Part shown: in pieces, positions 6,374 to 12,829 of the stretch | Layout of the letters: each line of letters opens with the position of its first letter | How positions within the stretch are numbered: the first letter of the stretch is position 1 | Source: Porticoccus sp. | Lineage (GTDB): Bacteria; Pseudomonadota; Gammaproteobacteria; Pseudomonadales; Porticoccaceae | Length of the DNA: 12,829 nucleotides | Reading direction: 5' to 3' | NCBI GenBank assembly: GCA_023263825.1 | Contig: JALQUJ010000150.1 | Coordinates: 1 to 12,829 of the forward strand | Made by a program: the position numbers and the translations under genes | The notes under the pieces: generated by a model | The model's input: the letters and a program-made list of their open reading frames with translations, nothing else | Database searches by the model: none | What the model was told of the DNA's origin: nothing

Positions 6374-7720
6374 ATGACTAACACTAACGTCAAAAAGCTC
6401 CATATTGTTACCCATGGCTGCCAAATGAATGAATATGATTCGGCACGAATGCGCGACCTATTGGGCGATAGCCACCAAATGGTGACTACAGAAAACCCTG
6501 AAGAAGCCGATGTGCTGCTGCTTAACACCTGTTCTATTCGTGAAAAGGCGCAGGAGAAAGTGTTTCATCAACTAGGGCGCTGGAAGCACCTAAAGGATAA
6601 AAACCCTGATTTGATGATCGGTGTTGGCGGCTGTGTTGCAAGTCAAGAAGGAGATGCCATCGCCAAACGCGCCCCTTTTGTTGATCTGGTCTTTGGTCCG
6701 CAAACTCTGCATCGCCTGCCAGAAATGATGAATGAACAAAAGCAGCAAGATGGCACAACCATCGTGGACATCAGTTTTCCAGAAATTGAAAAATTTGATC
6801 GTTTGCCACAACCTGATGCTGACGGCGTTTCCGCCTTTGTTTCAATTATGGAAGGCTGTTCAAAATACTGTACGTTTTGTGTTGTTCCTTACACCCGAGG
6901 AGAAGAAGTCAGCCGCCCAACTACAGATGTACTTGCAGAGGTAGCACACCTTGCAAGCCAAGGTGTGAGAGAAGTTAATCTGTTAGGACAAAATGTTAAT
7001 GCTTACCGTGGTGAAATGCCCGATGGGCATATTTGCGATCTAGCCGAGCTCATTACGTACGTGGCAAAAATTGATGGCATTGACCGTATTCGCTATACCA
7101 CATCACATCCGGTCGAATTTTCTGACAGCCTCATTGCAGTCTATGCCGAGGTTCCAGAACTCGTCAGCCATCTTCACCTGCCGGTACAAAGTGGGTCGGA
7201 TCGAATTCTGGCCGCCATGAAGCGTGGTCATACAGCGCTGGAATACAAATCCAAAATTCGCAAACTACGTGAAATTCGCCCAGATATCAGCCTTTCTTCT
7301 GACTTTATTATTGGCTTCCCTGGTGAAACCGAAAAAGATTTTGAAAGCACCATGAAGCTGATCCATGACATTGGATTTGACCATAGCTTCAGCTTTATAT
7401 ACAGCGCTCGCCCCGGCACACCTGCGGCAGACTTGCCCGATGACACACCCGAGCAATTAAAGAAACAGCGACTACAAATTCTTCAAGACAGAATTAACCA
7501 AAATGCAATGTCCATCAGTCACCGAATGGTTGGTAATACTGAAACTGTACTGGTAACAGGTATCTCCAAAAAAGACCCCGGGCAACTACAAGGGCGTACA
7601 GAAAATAACCGAGTGGTTAACTTTTCATCATCAAACCATGATCTCATTGGAAGCTTCTCTCAGGTCAAAATTACCGAAGCTTTACCCAATTCCCTACGCG
7701 GTATTTTAGTATCAGGGTAA
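6374..7720 (+). CDS. miaB: tRNA-2-methylthio-N6-dimethylallyladenosine synthase MiaB
   Basis: A radical-SAM methylthiotransferase that adds a methylthio group to i6A37 of tRNAs reading UNN codons, in the cytoplasm. The N-terminal UPF0004 domain carries the three auxiliary-cluster cysteines C16 (THGCQMN), C53 (NTCSIRE) and C87 (GGCVAS). The radical-SAM cluster is GCSKYCTFC, with C162, C166 and C169. NLLGQNVNAYRG and HLPVQSGSDRIL are classic MiaB motifs, and a TRAM RNA-binding domain fills roughly the last 70 residues. Length 448 aa is slightly short of the E. coli enzyme but complete. The ATG at 6374 has a weak ribosome site; the protein begins a few residues before VTHGCQMNEYDS as expected. 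It is first in the run leading to phoH-ybeY-corC-lnt-leuS, with 191 bp before phoH. Confidence 0.97.
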   Translation: MTNTNVKKLHIVTHGCQMNEYDSARMRDLLGDSHQMVTTENPEEADVLLLNTCSIREKAQEKVFHQLGRWKHLKDKNPDLMIGVGGCVASQEGDAIAKRAPFVDLVFGPQTLHRLPEMMNEQKQQDGTTIVDISFPEIEKFDRLPQPDADGVSAFVSIMEGCSKYCTFCVVPYTRGEEVSRPTTDVLAEVAHLASQGVREVNLLGQNVNAYRGEMPDGHICDLAELITYVAKIDGIDRIRYTTSHPVEFSDSLIAVYAEVPELVSHLHLPVQSGSDRILAAMKRGHTALEYKSKIRKLREIRPDISLSSDFIIGFPGETEKDFESTMKLIHDIGFDHSFSFIYSARPGTPAADLPDDTPEQLKKQRLQILQDRINQNAMSISHRMVGNTETVLVTGISKKDPGQLQGRTENNRVVNFSSSNHDLIGSFSQVKITEALPNSLRGILVSG

Positions 7721-7911
7721 GAAATCAGCTTCAAAAATAGGTTAAATTAAGGTCTTTTCATCATATAAACGAAACAAAAGTGCTATATTTTAGTATATAA
7801 AGCCCACGTAAAGGTATTTTCAGTCGTGTACAAAGGCTATATGCTAAGAGCATTGAGACTAAAATTAACTAGAGCAGAGTTGGAACAACAATCGCCGCAG
7901 AGGTCGGCCTA

Positions 7912-8985
7912 TTGGATAATTTGAATAAACAACTAACAGCCCATACGATTACTCTTGAACCCAGTGATGCCAGGCGCCTAGCCACCCTTTGCGGTCAATT
8001 CGACGAACACCTCCAACAAATTGAACAACGTCTGAATATTGAAATTCGGAACCGCGGCAATATTTTTGCTCTCTACGGAGACGCCGTACAAACCCGTTCT
8101 GCAGAAAAATTACTGAATAGCCTTTATCAAGAAAACACTATCAATGGTGATTTGACACCAGACCAAGTCCACCTAGCCATTCAACAAGTGAGCTTTGAAC
8201 CCTCTATGGATAAAACTAACACCACTCCTAATGCTCAGCCCACAGCGACATCCAATACGGAGAATGTAGAAAGTTTTCCTGTCATTCGTACCAAAAAAGG
8301 CAATATCAAACCCCGAGGTGGCAACCAGCAACGCTATGTCCGTTCTATTCAAACTCACGATATAAACTTTGGTGTTGGACCTGCAGGTACAGGAAAAACC
8401 TACCTAGCTGTTGCCTGTGCCGTAGAAGCATTACTACGAGATGAAGTAGAGCGTATTTTATTAGTCCGACCAGCCGTTGAAGCAGGTGAGAAACTAGGCT
8501 TCCTTCCTGGTGATTTAAGCCAGAAGGTAGACCCCTATCTGCGCCCACTTTATGACGCTCTCTATGAAATGCTTGGCGTAGAAACGGTAGCAAAACTAAT
8601 CGACCGAAATGTGATTGAAGTGGCACCCCTCGCCTATATGCGTGGGCGAACACTCAATAACTCTTACATTATTCTCGATGAAAGCCAAAACACTACCAAA
8701 GAACAAATGAAAATGTTTCTAACCAGGGTTGGCTTTAGTTCTACGGCTGTCATCACTGGAGACACCTCTCAAATAGATTTACCACGTCGAGACCAATCCG
8801 GGCTACTCCATGTTTGTGATGTATTAAAAGATGTGGAAGGGATTAGCTTCTCATTCTTTGGCTCCAAAGATGTAGTTCGCCACCCCCTCGTCGCCCTTAT
8901 TGTGGATGCCTATGACGCCCACGAAACATCACATGGTGAAAATGGCAAAGCGAGTAAGCCTGTAAACAACGATAATGATGAATAA
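7912..8985 (+). CDS. ybeZ: PhoH-family ATPase YbeZ
   Basis: A cytoplasmic P-loop NTPase of the PhoH/YbeZ family, known as a partner of the endoribonuclease YbeY in 16S rRNA maturation. The N-terminal about 100 residues match the usual YbeZ region (ITLEPSDARRLATLCGQFDE). A variable linker rich in T/N precedes TKKGNIKPRGGNQQ. Walker A is GPAGTGKT (156-163, K162), followed by RPAVEAGEKLGFLPGDLSQK, and Walker B is ILDESQN (D256, E257) with sensor-like VITGDTSQIDLPR. Length 357 aa is normal. The start is TTG 7912 with AGAGGT about 8 bases upstream; a TTG at 7921 is a weaker alternative. The 191-bp gap from miaB is long enough for its own promoter, but I saw no clear one. ybeY follows after 104 bp. 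Confidence 0.95.
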   Translation: MDNLNKQLTAHTITLEPSDARRLATLCGQFDEHLQQIEQRLNIEIRNRGNIFALYGDAVQTRSAEKLLNSLYQENTINGDLTPDQVHLAIQQVSFEPSMDKTNTTPNAQPTATSNTENVESFPVIRTKKGNIKPRGGNQQRYVRSIQTHDINFGVGPAGTGKTYLAVACAVEALLRDEVERILLVRPAVEAGEKLGFLPGDLSQKVDPYLRPLYDALYEMLGVETVAKLIDRNVIEVAPLAYMRGRTLNNSYIILDESQNTTKEQMKMFLTRVGFSSTAVITGDTSQIDLPRRDQSGLLHVCDVLKDVEGISFSFFGSKDVVRHPLVALIVDAYDAHETSHGENGKASKPVNNDNDE

Positions 8986-9022
8986 AAGTTAATATTGCTT
9001 TGATCTTCAGATAAAGACCTCG

Positions 9023-9093
9023 ATGAAACTTTCTATTCAATGAAACTCTCTACTAATAACCCTAGCCATTAAATGAAGCAAATTATCAAATGA
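9023..9093 (+). other. Three chained mini-ORFs leading into ybeY
   Basis: Three tiny frames sit in the phoH-ybeY gap: ATG 9023 to TGA 9043 (MKLSIQ), ATG 9040 to TAA 9072 (MKLSTNNPSH) and ATG 9073 to TGA 9093 (MKQIIK). The first stop overlaps the second start (ATGA), the third start directly abuts the second stop, and the third stop overlaps the ybeY ATG (ATGA at 9090-9093). Two of the starts lie in a 17-bp imperfect tandem repeat (9023-9039, 9040-9056). No strong Shine-Dalgarno precedes any of them. They could feed ribosomes into ybeY by termination-reinitiation, or be chance in an AT-rich spacer. Confidence 0.3.
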
Positions 9094-9587
9094 AGTTGGC
9101 CCTCTACATGGACAACGCGTCCTCTTGCAAAGATGTTCCTAGTGAATCCACTGTACAACAGTGGATTAGCGCTGCCTTATCTGATGAATATGACCAAGCT
9201 GAAGTCTGCATTAGAGTAGTCAACGAGGATGAAAGTGCTGAATTAAATAAACGCTATCGGAACAAGGGCGGAGCAACCAATGTATTATCATTTCCCGCTG
9301 ACTTATCAGAATTGCCACAAGAACTACTGCAAGAATCACCGCAAGAAGAGCCTCTACAATTGCCTCTGCTTGGAGATCTGGTAGTCTGTGCACCCATAGT
9401 AGAACGTGAAGCCAAAGAGCAGAATAAATCCCTTGAAGCGCATTGGGCGCAAATGCTGGTTCACGGTAGTCTACACTTGATTGGCTACGACCATATAAAC
9501 GACCCTGAAGCAGAGCTAATGGAACAGCGAGAAACTGACATTCTCACCGACCTTAACTTCCCCCCCCCTTACGATCAATCACCCTGA
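9090..9587 (+). CDS. ybeY: Endoribonuclease YbeY (rRNA maturation factor)
   Basis: A zinc-dependent cytoplasmic endoribonuclease family member needed for 16S rRNA 3' maturation and ribosome quality control. The metal-binding signature HGSLHLIGYDH is intact (H125, H129, H135). GGATNVLSFPAD and LLGDLVVCAPIVEREAKEQ are typical YbeY blocks. Between them lies an expanded glutamine/glutamate/leucine stretch (LPQELLQESPQEEPLQL), longer than in E. coli. Length 165 aa is normal. ATG 9090 was chosen because LALYMDNASSCKD aligns with the usual N-terminus; the ribosome site is weak and the start overlaps the stop of a mini-ORF. The 3' end carries a C9 tract encoding FPPPY, which replaces the usual -DPY end. 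corC starts 14 bp after its stop, so the two are probably co-translated. Confidence 0.95.
   Translation: MKLALYMDNASSCKDVPSESTVQQWISAALSDEYDQAEVCIRVVNEDESAELNKRYRNKGGATNVLSFPADLSELPQELLQESPQEEPLQLPLLGDLVVCAPIVEREAKEQNKSLEAHWAQMLVHGSLHLIGYDHINDPEAELMEQRETDILTDLNFPPPYDQSP
9560..9568 (+). repeat. C9 homopolymer in the 3' end of ybeY
   Basis: Nine consecutive C bases encode part of the F-P-P-P-Y tail, six codons before the stop. Such tracts slip in replication and in sequencing. Slippage would change only the last few YbeY residues, well after the catalytic histidines, and could alter where ybeY translation stops relative to the corC start at 9602. Confidence 0.8.
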
Positions 9588-9601
9588 GCAATTGACGCCC
9601 C

Positions 9602-10534
9602 ATGACCGATGAAGACCTAAACAAGCCTCTGGAGAAAGATAAAGCTTTAGAGCGAAACCGTACTTTAGAGAAAAGCGGCGCCCTTGAAAAAAGTAGCTCT
9701 CCTGAAAAAAATAGCTCTGTAGAAAAAACCTGGCTGGAAAAAATAGCGACAGCCTTCTCTTCAGAACCGCAGTCAAAAGATGAGTTCACCCTATTACTGC
9801 GATCAGCACATGAGAATAACATCATTGATCAGGATGCCTTGGATATCATAGAAGGCGCTCTGGATGTATCAGACAAACAAGTACGGGAAATAATGATTCC
9901 CCGTTCCCAAATGGTCGTCATTCAACAGGACTCCAGCCTCGAAGATATTCTTAAGCTCGTCATCGAATCAAGCCACTCCCGCTTTCCCATCATTGGCGAA
10001 TCGGCAGATGACATCACCGGAATCCTTTTAGCCAAAGAGCTTTTACCACTACTACTTAACGGCCAAGAAAACTTTGATATAAATAAAGTTGTTCGACCAG
10101 CGGCCGTCGTCCCTGAAAGTAAACGCCTTAATGTATTACTCAGGGAGTTTCGTGAGCAACGCTACCATATGGCTGTTGTTGTAGATGAATATGGTGGCAT
10201 TGCAGGACTTATTACTATTGAAGATATCCTCGAGGAAATTGTTGGCGAAATCGAAGATGAAACCGATGAGGAAGAGCAAGAAGGCACAATGATTCGCCCC
10301 CAACAAAATGGCTGTCATTTAATTAATGCCTTAACACCAATTGAAGACTTTAATGAGTATTTTGATGCCGGTATCAGCGATGATGAATTTGACACCATTG
10401 GCGGTATTGTCATTCAAGCCTTTGGCAGAATGCCTAAAGTGGATGAAACTATAGAAGTGAATGGCTTTTCTTTTAGAGTTGCAGAAGGCGATAACAGGCA
10501 AGTGAAATTACTTGAAATGCAGATAACCAACTAA
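9602..10534 (+). CDS. corC: CorC/YbeX, CBS-domain protein of the HlyC/CorC family
   Basis: A cytoplasmic two-CBS-domain protein, historically tied to CorA-linked magnesium/cobalt efflux and, as YbeX, to ribosome metabolism with YbeY/YbeZ. The acidic helix KDEFTLLLRSAHENNIID-x-D leads into CBS 1 (REIMIPRSQM, HSRFPIIGE) and CBS 2 (VVPESKRLNVLLREF, MAVVVDEYGGIAGLITIEDI). The CorC_HlyC domain follows with DEFDTIGGIVIQAFGRMP and GFSFRVAEGDNRQV. No membrane segment is present, as expected for the CorC rather than the CNNM/YfjD type. Length 310 aa is about 20 longer than E. coli because of an N-terminal run of six-residue LEKxxx repeats (residues about 10-45). ATG 9602 has no strong ribosome site; coupling to ybeY, 14 bp upstream, is likely. 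Confidence 0.95.
   Translation: MTDEDLNKPLEKDKALERNRTLEKSGALEKSSSPEKNSSVEKTWLEKIATAFSSEPQSKDEFTLLLRSAHENNIIDQDALDIIEGALDVSDKQVREIMIPRSQMVVIQQDSSLEDILKLVIESSHSRFPIIGESADDITGILLAKELLPLLLNGQENFDINKVVRPAAVVPESKRLNVLLREFREQRYHMAVVVDEYGGIAGLITIEDILEEIVGEIEDETDEEEQEGTMIRPQQNGCHLINALTPIEDFNEYFDAGISDDEFDTIGGIVIQAFGRMPKVDETIEVNGFSFRVAEGDNRQVKLLEMQITN
9629..9718 (+). repeat. 18-bp tandem repeat in the 5' end of corC
   Basis: Five imperfect 18-bp units encode LEKDKA, LERNRT, LEKSGA, LEKSSS and PEKNSS, and two partial units (VEKTW, LEKIA) follow. The conserved core is an (L/P/V)-E-K/R triplet. The period is a multiple of three, so copy-number change keeps the frame. The repeat is a charged, probably helical or disordered extension ahead of the conserved CorC domain. 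Confidence 0.75.
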
Positions 10535-10627
10535 AAGCACATTTGCTAATGATCGTTTGACCACTTCAATTTTTCAGTCAAAAAATAACGTTTTCCCCCT
10601 TTTGATAAGCCAGGAAACTTTCCGGTC

Positions 10628-12307
10628 ATGACCTCCATAAAAGTATCAAAATATGACCTGAAAGTATGCCTGCTATCAGTATGCTTTGGAGCATTGTTAC
10701 CTTTATCAATGGCTCCATTTCATTGGTGGCCCCTAGAGCTAATATCAATCGCAGGGCTCTCCTTCCTTATCTGCGATTCACCAACAACAAAAGACCACTT
10801 TAAGAGCCTATTCTTCCAAACTTTCAGTTATGGCATTGGTGTCTATGCTCTTGGTGCATCATGGATATTTGTGAGCATTCACGAGCACGGCGGCGCAAGC
10901 ATTGCCTTGGCATTGTTCCTTATCACCCCTTTTATTTTTTTCCTGGCACTACTGTTGGCAACACCCTTTGCCCTGTTGGGAAAAGCCCTGAAAATTTCCG
11001 AAAATATATCGCCATCGAAGTCCCTTCTCTATCTATGTATAACAACGTTGCTGGTTTTCCCCAGTCTTTGGGTCATAGGCGAATGGTTCCGTGGCTGGGC
11101 CTTTAGCGGCTTTCCCTGGCTCTATTTAGGCTATGCTCACACAGATACTTGGCTTTCTGGTTGGGCAACAGTAGCGGGTGTATTGGGTATAAGCTGGATT
11201 GTTGCTTTTTGTGGGGCGCTGCTAGGGCTATATATAAGGCTAGGTTTATTTGCAAGGTTAGGGCTACCTATAAGACTACTAGACTTATATGTGAGACCAA
11301 CACAAGAAACAAGATTCAAAGAAATTAAAATTAGGCACAAAACCATTGTACTTTCTGGTGGCTTATCATTAGCACTACTATTTTGGTTCGGTGGTGCCTA
11401 TTTCCAAGCCATCAACTGGACAACGCCCACAGGCAAACCACTTTCAATCGGCCTGGTACAACCTGCCTTATCTCTCTCTATAAAGTGGGATCCCCATCAA
11501 CTACCATCCATTGTTGAGCGTTACCGAACAGATACCGAAAAGCTATTAAGAAATGATTTAGTCGTTTGGCCTGAGTCAGCAATCCCCAGGTTTTACCACG
11601 AAGTAACAGGATACCTGGACACCATTATCTCTGAATTAAACGATACCCATACGGCTTTGATTACTGGGATACCAACAGCAGAAAATAGCGCCGATAAAAA
11701 CAACGGTAGCTCAAACAGTTTCTTTTCAAGCTACTACAATTCGGTGGTTGGTTTAGGTCAAGCATCAGGAACCTATCATAAACAACATTTGGTGCCTTTT
11801 GGCGAGTACGTCCCTTTTGAAAAATGGCTTCGAGGTACCATTGCCTTTTTTGATCTCCCCATGTCTGCCTTTAATGCGGGACCAGAGAATCAACAACCCA
11901 TCTCAACCAAGGGTGCTATTATCGGAGCAGCTATTTGTTACGAAATTGCCTATTCAGAGCTAGTCAGAAAGTCAGCTTCAAGCGCCAATCTATTACTAAC
12001 TTTGAGCAACGATACCTGGTTTGGGAAATCCATTGGCCCCAAACAACATTTTCAAATCGCCCGGATGCGTGCCATCGAAAATGGCAAACCATTAATTCGA
12101 GCCACCAATGATGGCATCAGTGCATTGATAACCGCTGACGGTAAAGTGAAAGCAACCATTCCACCCTACAAGCACGATATTCTTGAAGGAACACTGGTAC
12201 CGCGAAATGGGCTCACACCATTTGGACAATACGGCTCATTACCCATTTTGTTAGTTTCCTTTTTTTGTACTTTAATAGCCCTGCTCAGAAAATCTGTCTG
12301 GGTCTGA
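10628..12307 (+). CDS. lnt: Apolipoprotein N-acyltransferase Lnt
   Basis: An inner-membrane enzyme that transfers the third acyl chain to the N-terminal cysteine of lipoproteins. The first about 260 residues are hydrophobic segments with the conserved PLSMAPFHWWPLE and GEWFRGWAFSGFPWLYLGY. The periplasmic nitrilase domain has all three catalytic residues: E316 in WPESAIP, K385 in YHKQHLVPFGEYVP and C437 in GAAICYE. SNDTWFG and RMRAIENGKPLIRATNDG complete the signature, and a C-terminal membrane helix ends the protein. At 559 aa it is longer than E. coli Lnt, largely from a basic insert (about residues 200-240) before the last helix preceding the catalytic domain. The ATG at 10628 is preceded by a weak AGGAAA (10612-10617). 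It is 93 bp after corC and 89 bp before leuS, in the conserved order. Confidence 0.95.
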   Translation: MTSIKVSKYDLKVCLLSVCFGALLPLSMAPFHWWPLELISIAGLSFLICDSPTTKDHFKSLFFQTFSYGIGVYALGASWIFVSIHEHGGASIALALFLITPFIFFLALLLATPFALLGKALKISENISPSKSLLYLCITTLLVFPSLWVIGEWFRGWAFSGFPWLYLGYAHTDTWLSGWATVAGVLGISWIVAFCGALLGLYIRLGLFARLGLPIRLLDLYVRPTQETRFKEIKIRHKTIVLSGGLSLALLFWFGGAYFQAINWTTPTGKPLSIGLVQPALSLSIKWDPHQLPSIVERYRTDTEKLLRNDLVVWPESAIPRFYHEVTGYLDTIISELNDTHTALITGIPTAENSADKNNGSSNSFFSSYYNSVVGLGQASGTYHKQHLVPFGEYVPFEKWLRGTIAFFDLPMSAFNAGPENQQPISTKGAIIGAAICYEIAYSELVRKSASSANLLLTLSNDTWFGKSIGPKQHFQIARMRAIENGKPLIRATNDGISALITADGKVKATIPPYKHDILEGTLVPRNGLTPFGQYGSLPILLVSFFCTLIALLRKSVWV

Positions 12308-12321
12308 AGAACCCTTTAGCC

Positions 12322-12327
12322 TATAAT
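12322..12327 (+). promoter_or_regulatory. Weak candidate -10 box before leuS
   Basis: TATAAT lies 70 bp before the leuS ATG, just past the lnt stop. No good -35 is found at 16-18 bp upstream. It may give leuS its own transcript in addition to read-through, but support is limited to the one hexamer. Confidence 0.25.
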
Positions 12328-12396
12328 TGTCCGGCTTTAGTTATCTGCTTTACGGCATAGTCCTGAGAGCTCACCCTAACCTGATCAAGAAGACTG

Positions 12397-12829
12397 ATGA
12401 AAGACCAATACCATCCCGCAGAAGTTGAATACACTGCTCAAGAATTTTGGGCAGATAACCAGACGTTTGTTGTCACAGAAGACCCGAGCAAAGAAAAATA
12501 CTACTGCCTGGCCATGTTCCCCTACCCAGCGGAAAACTGCATATGGGACATGTGCGCAACTACACCATTGCCGATGTAATTTCCCGCTATCAGCGGATGC
12601 AGGGTAAAAATGTTCTGCAACCTATGGGCTGGGATGCCTTTGGTCTGCCTGCCGAAAATGCAGCAATTAAACACAATACTGCTCCAGCCAAGTGGACCTA
12701 CGAAAATATTGAATACATGAAAAGTCAGCTCAAGCAGCTTGGCTTTGGTTACGATTGGTCAAGGGAGTTAGCCACGTGCAAACCCGAATATTACAAATGG
12801 GAACAGTGGTTTTTTACCCGCCTTTATGA
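12397..12829 (+). CDS. leuS: Leucyl-tRNA synthetase LeuS, 5' part; one-base deletion, cut by window end
   Basis: A class I aminoacyl-tRNA synthetase that attaches leucine to tRNA-Leu in the cytoplasm. From ATG 12397 the frame reads MKDQYHPAEVEYTAQEFWAD through EKYYCLAMFPYP, as in LeuS. It then leaves the family and stops at TAA 12577-12579. The next frame back (codons from 12528) continues without a gap: SGKLHMGHVRNYTIADVISR, then GWDAFGLPAENAA, YDWSRELATC and FFTRLY to the window end. One base is therefore missing around 12525-12528, between the PYP and SGK codons, immediately before the HMGH (HIGH) ATP-binding motif. LeuS is essential, so a sequencing or assembly error is more likely than a true mutation unless another copy exists. 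The start has no strong ribosome site. The C-terminal catalytic, editing and anticodon-binding domains lie beyond the window. Confidence 0.92.

Noticed and set aside
12397..12579. Programmed frameshift in leuS
   Set aside because: I know of no such mechanism in leuS, and the site shows no convincing slippery sequence plus stimulator; a plain deletion or error is simpler.
1..12829. CRISPR array, toxin-antitoxin pair or defence system
   Set aside because: No regularly spaced repeats and no recognisable defence or toxin genes in either strand.

Overview
The window reads as a piece of a gammaproteobacterial chromosome, moderately AT-rich. The right half carries the conserved order miaB - phoH/ybeZ - ybeY - corC/ybeX - lnt - leuS, all on the + strand, with a DUF1820 gene divergent from miaB. 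That synteny and the protein signatures fit the Pseudomonadales/Cellvibrionales/Oceanospirillales part of the class. The genus cannot be read from sequence alone.

Positions 1-890 look like the scarred edge of an integrated element. They hold the 3' half of a tRNA-Met(CAT) gene with CCA and terminator but no 5' half (an att scar), and the last about 66 codons of a tyrosine integrase facing it. Next come a short stretch resembling the C-terminus of an IS110/IS1111-type transposase and about 315 bp of unassigned sequence. A 20-bp near-perfect direct repeat flanks the tRNA scar.

Positions 892-4167 hold a reduced surface-polysaccharide locus. Two intact genes form a nucleotide-sugar pair: a WbpP/TviC-type UDP-HexNAc 4-epimerase and a WbpO/TviB-type UDP-HexNAc 6-dehydrogenase, which together would supply a UDP-N-acetylhexosaminuronic acid. 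They are followed by the decayed C-terminal part of a GspA/ExeA-like AAA ATPase of the kind linked to exopolysaccharide/exosortase loci. No glycosyltransferase, polymerase or flippase is visible here.

Positions 4322-6036 hold a PLP aminotransferase of the Aminotran_MocR/AspT type (+) and a DUF1820 gene (-), converging on a strong bidirectional terminator. A 337-bp gap follows and contains a plausible promoter for miaB.

Positions 6374-12829 are housekeeping. MiaB modifies tRNA A37. PhoH/YbeZ and YbeY act in rRNA maturation. CorC is a CBS-domain protein, Lnt completes lipoprotein acylation, and LeuS charges tRNA-Leu. Notable details are three tiny start-stop-linked ORFs before ybeY, a C9 tract at the ybeY 3' end, an 18-bp tandem repeat in the corC 5' end, a repeated basic insert in lnt, and a one-base deletion that breaks leuS just before its HIGH motif. 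The window ends inside leuS. I see no clear new multi-gene system; the most informative parts are the tRNA/integrase scar and the leuS frameshift.
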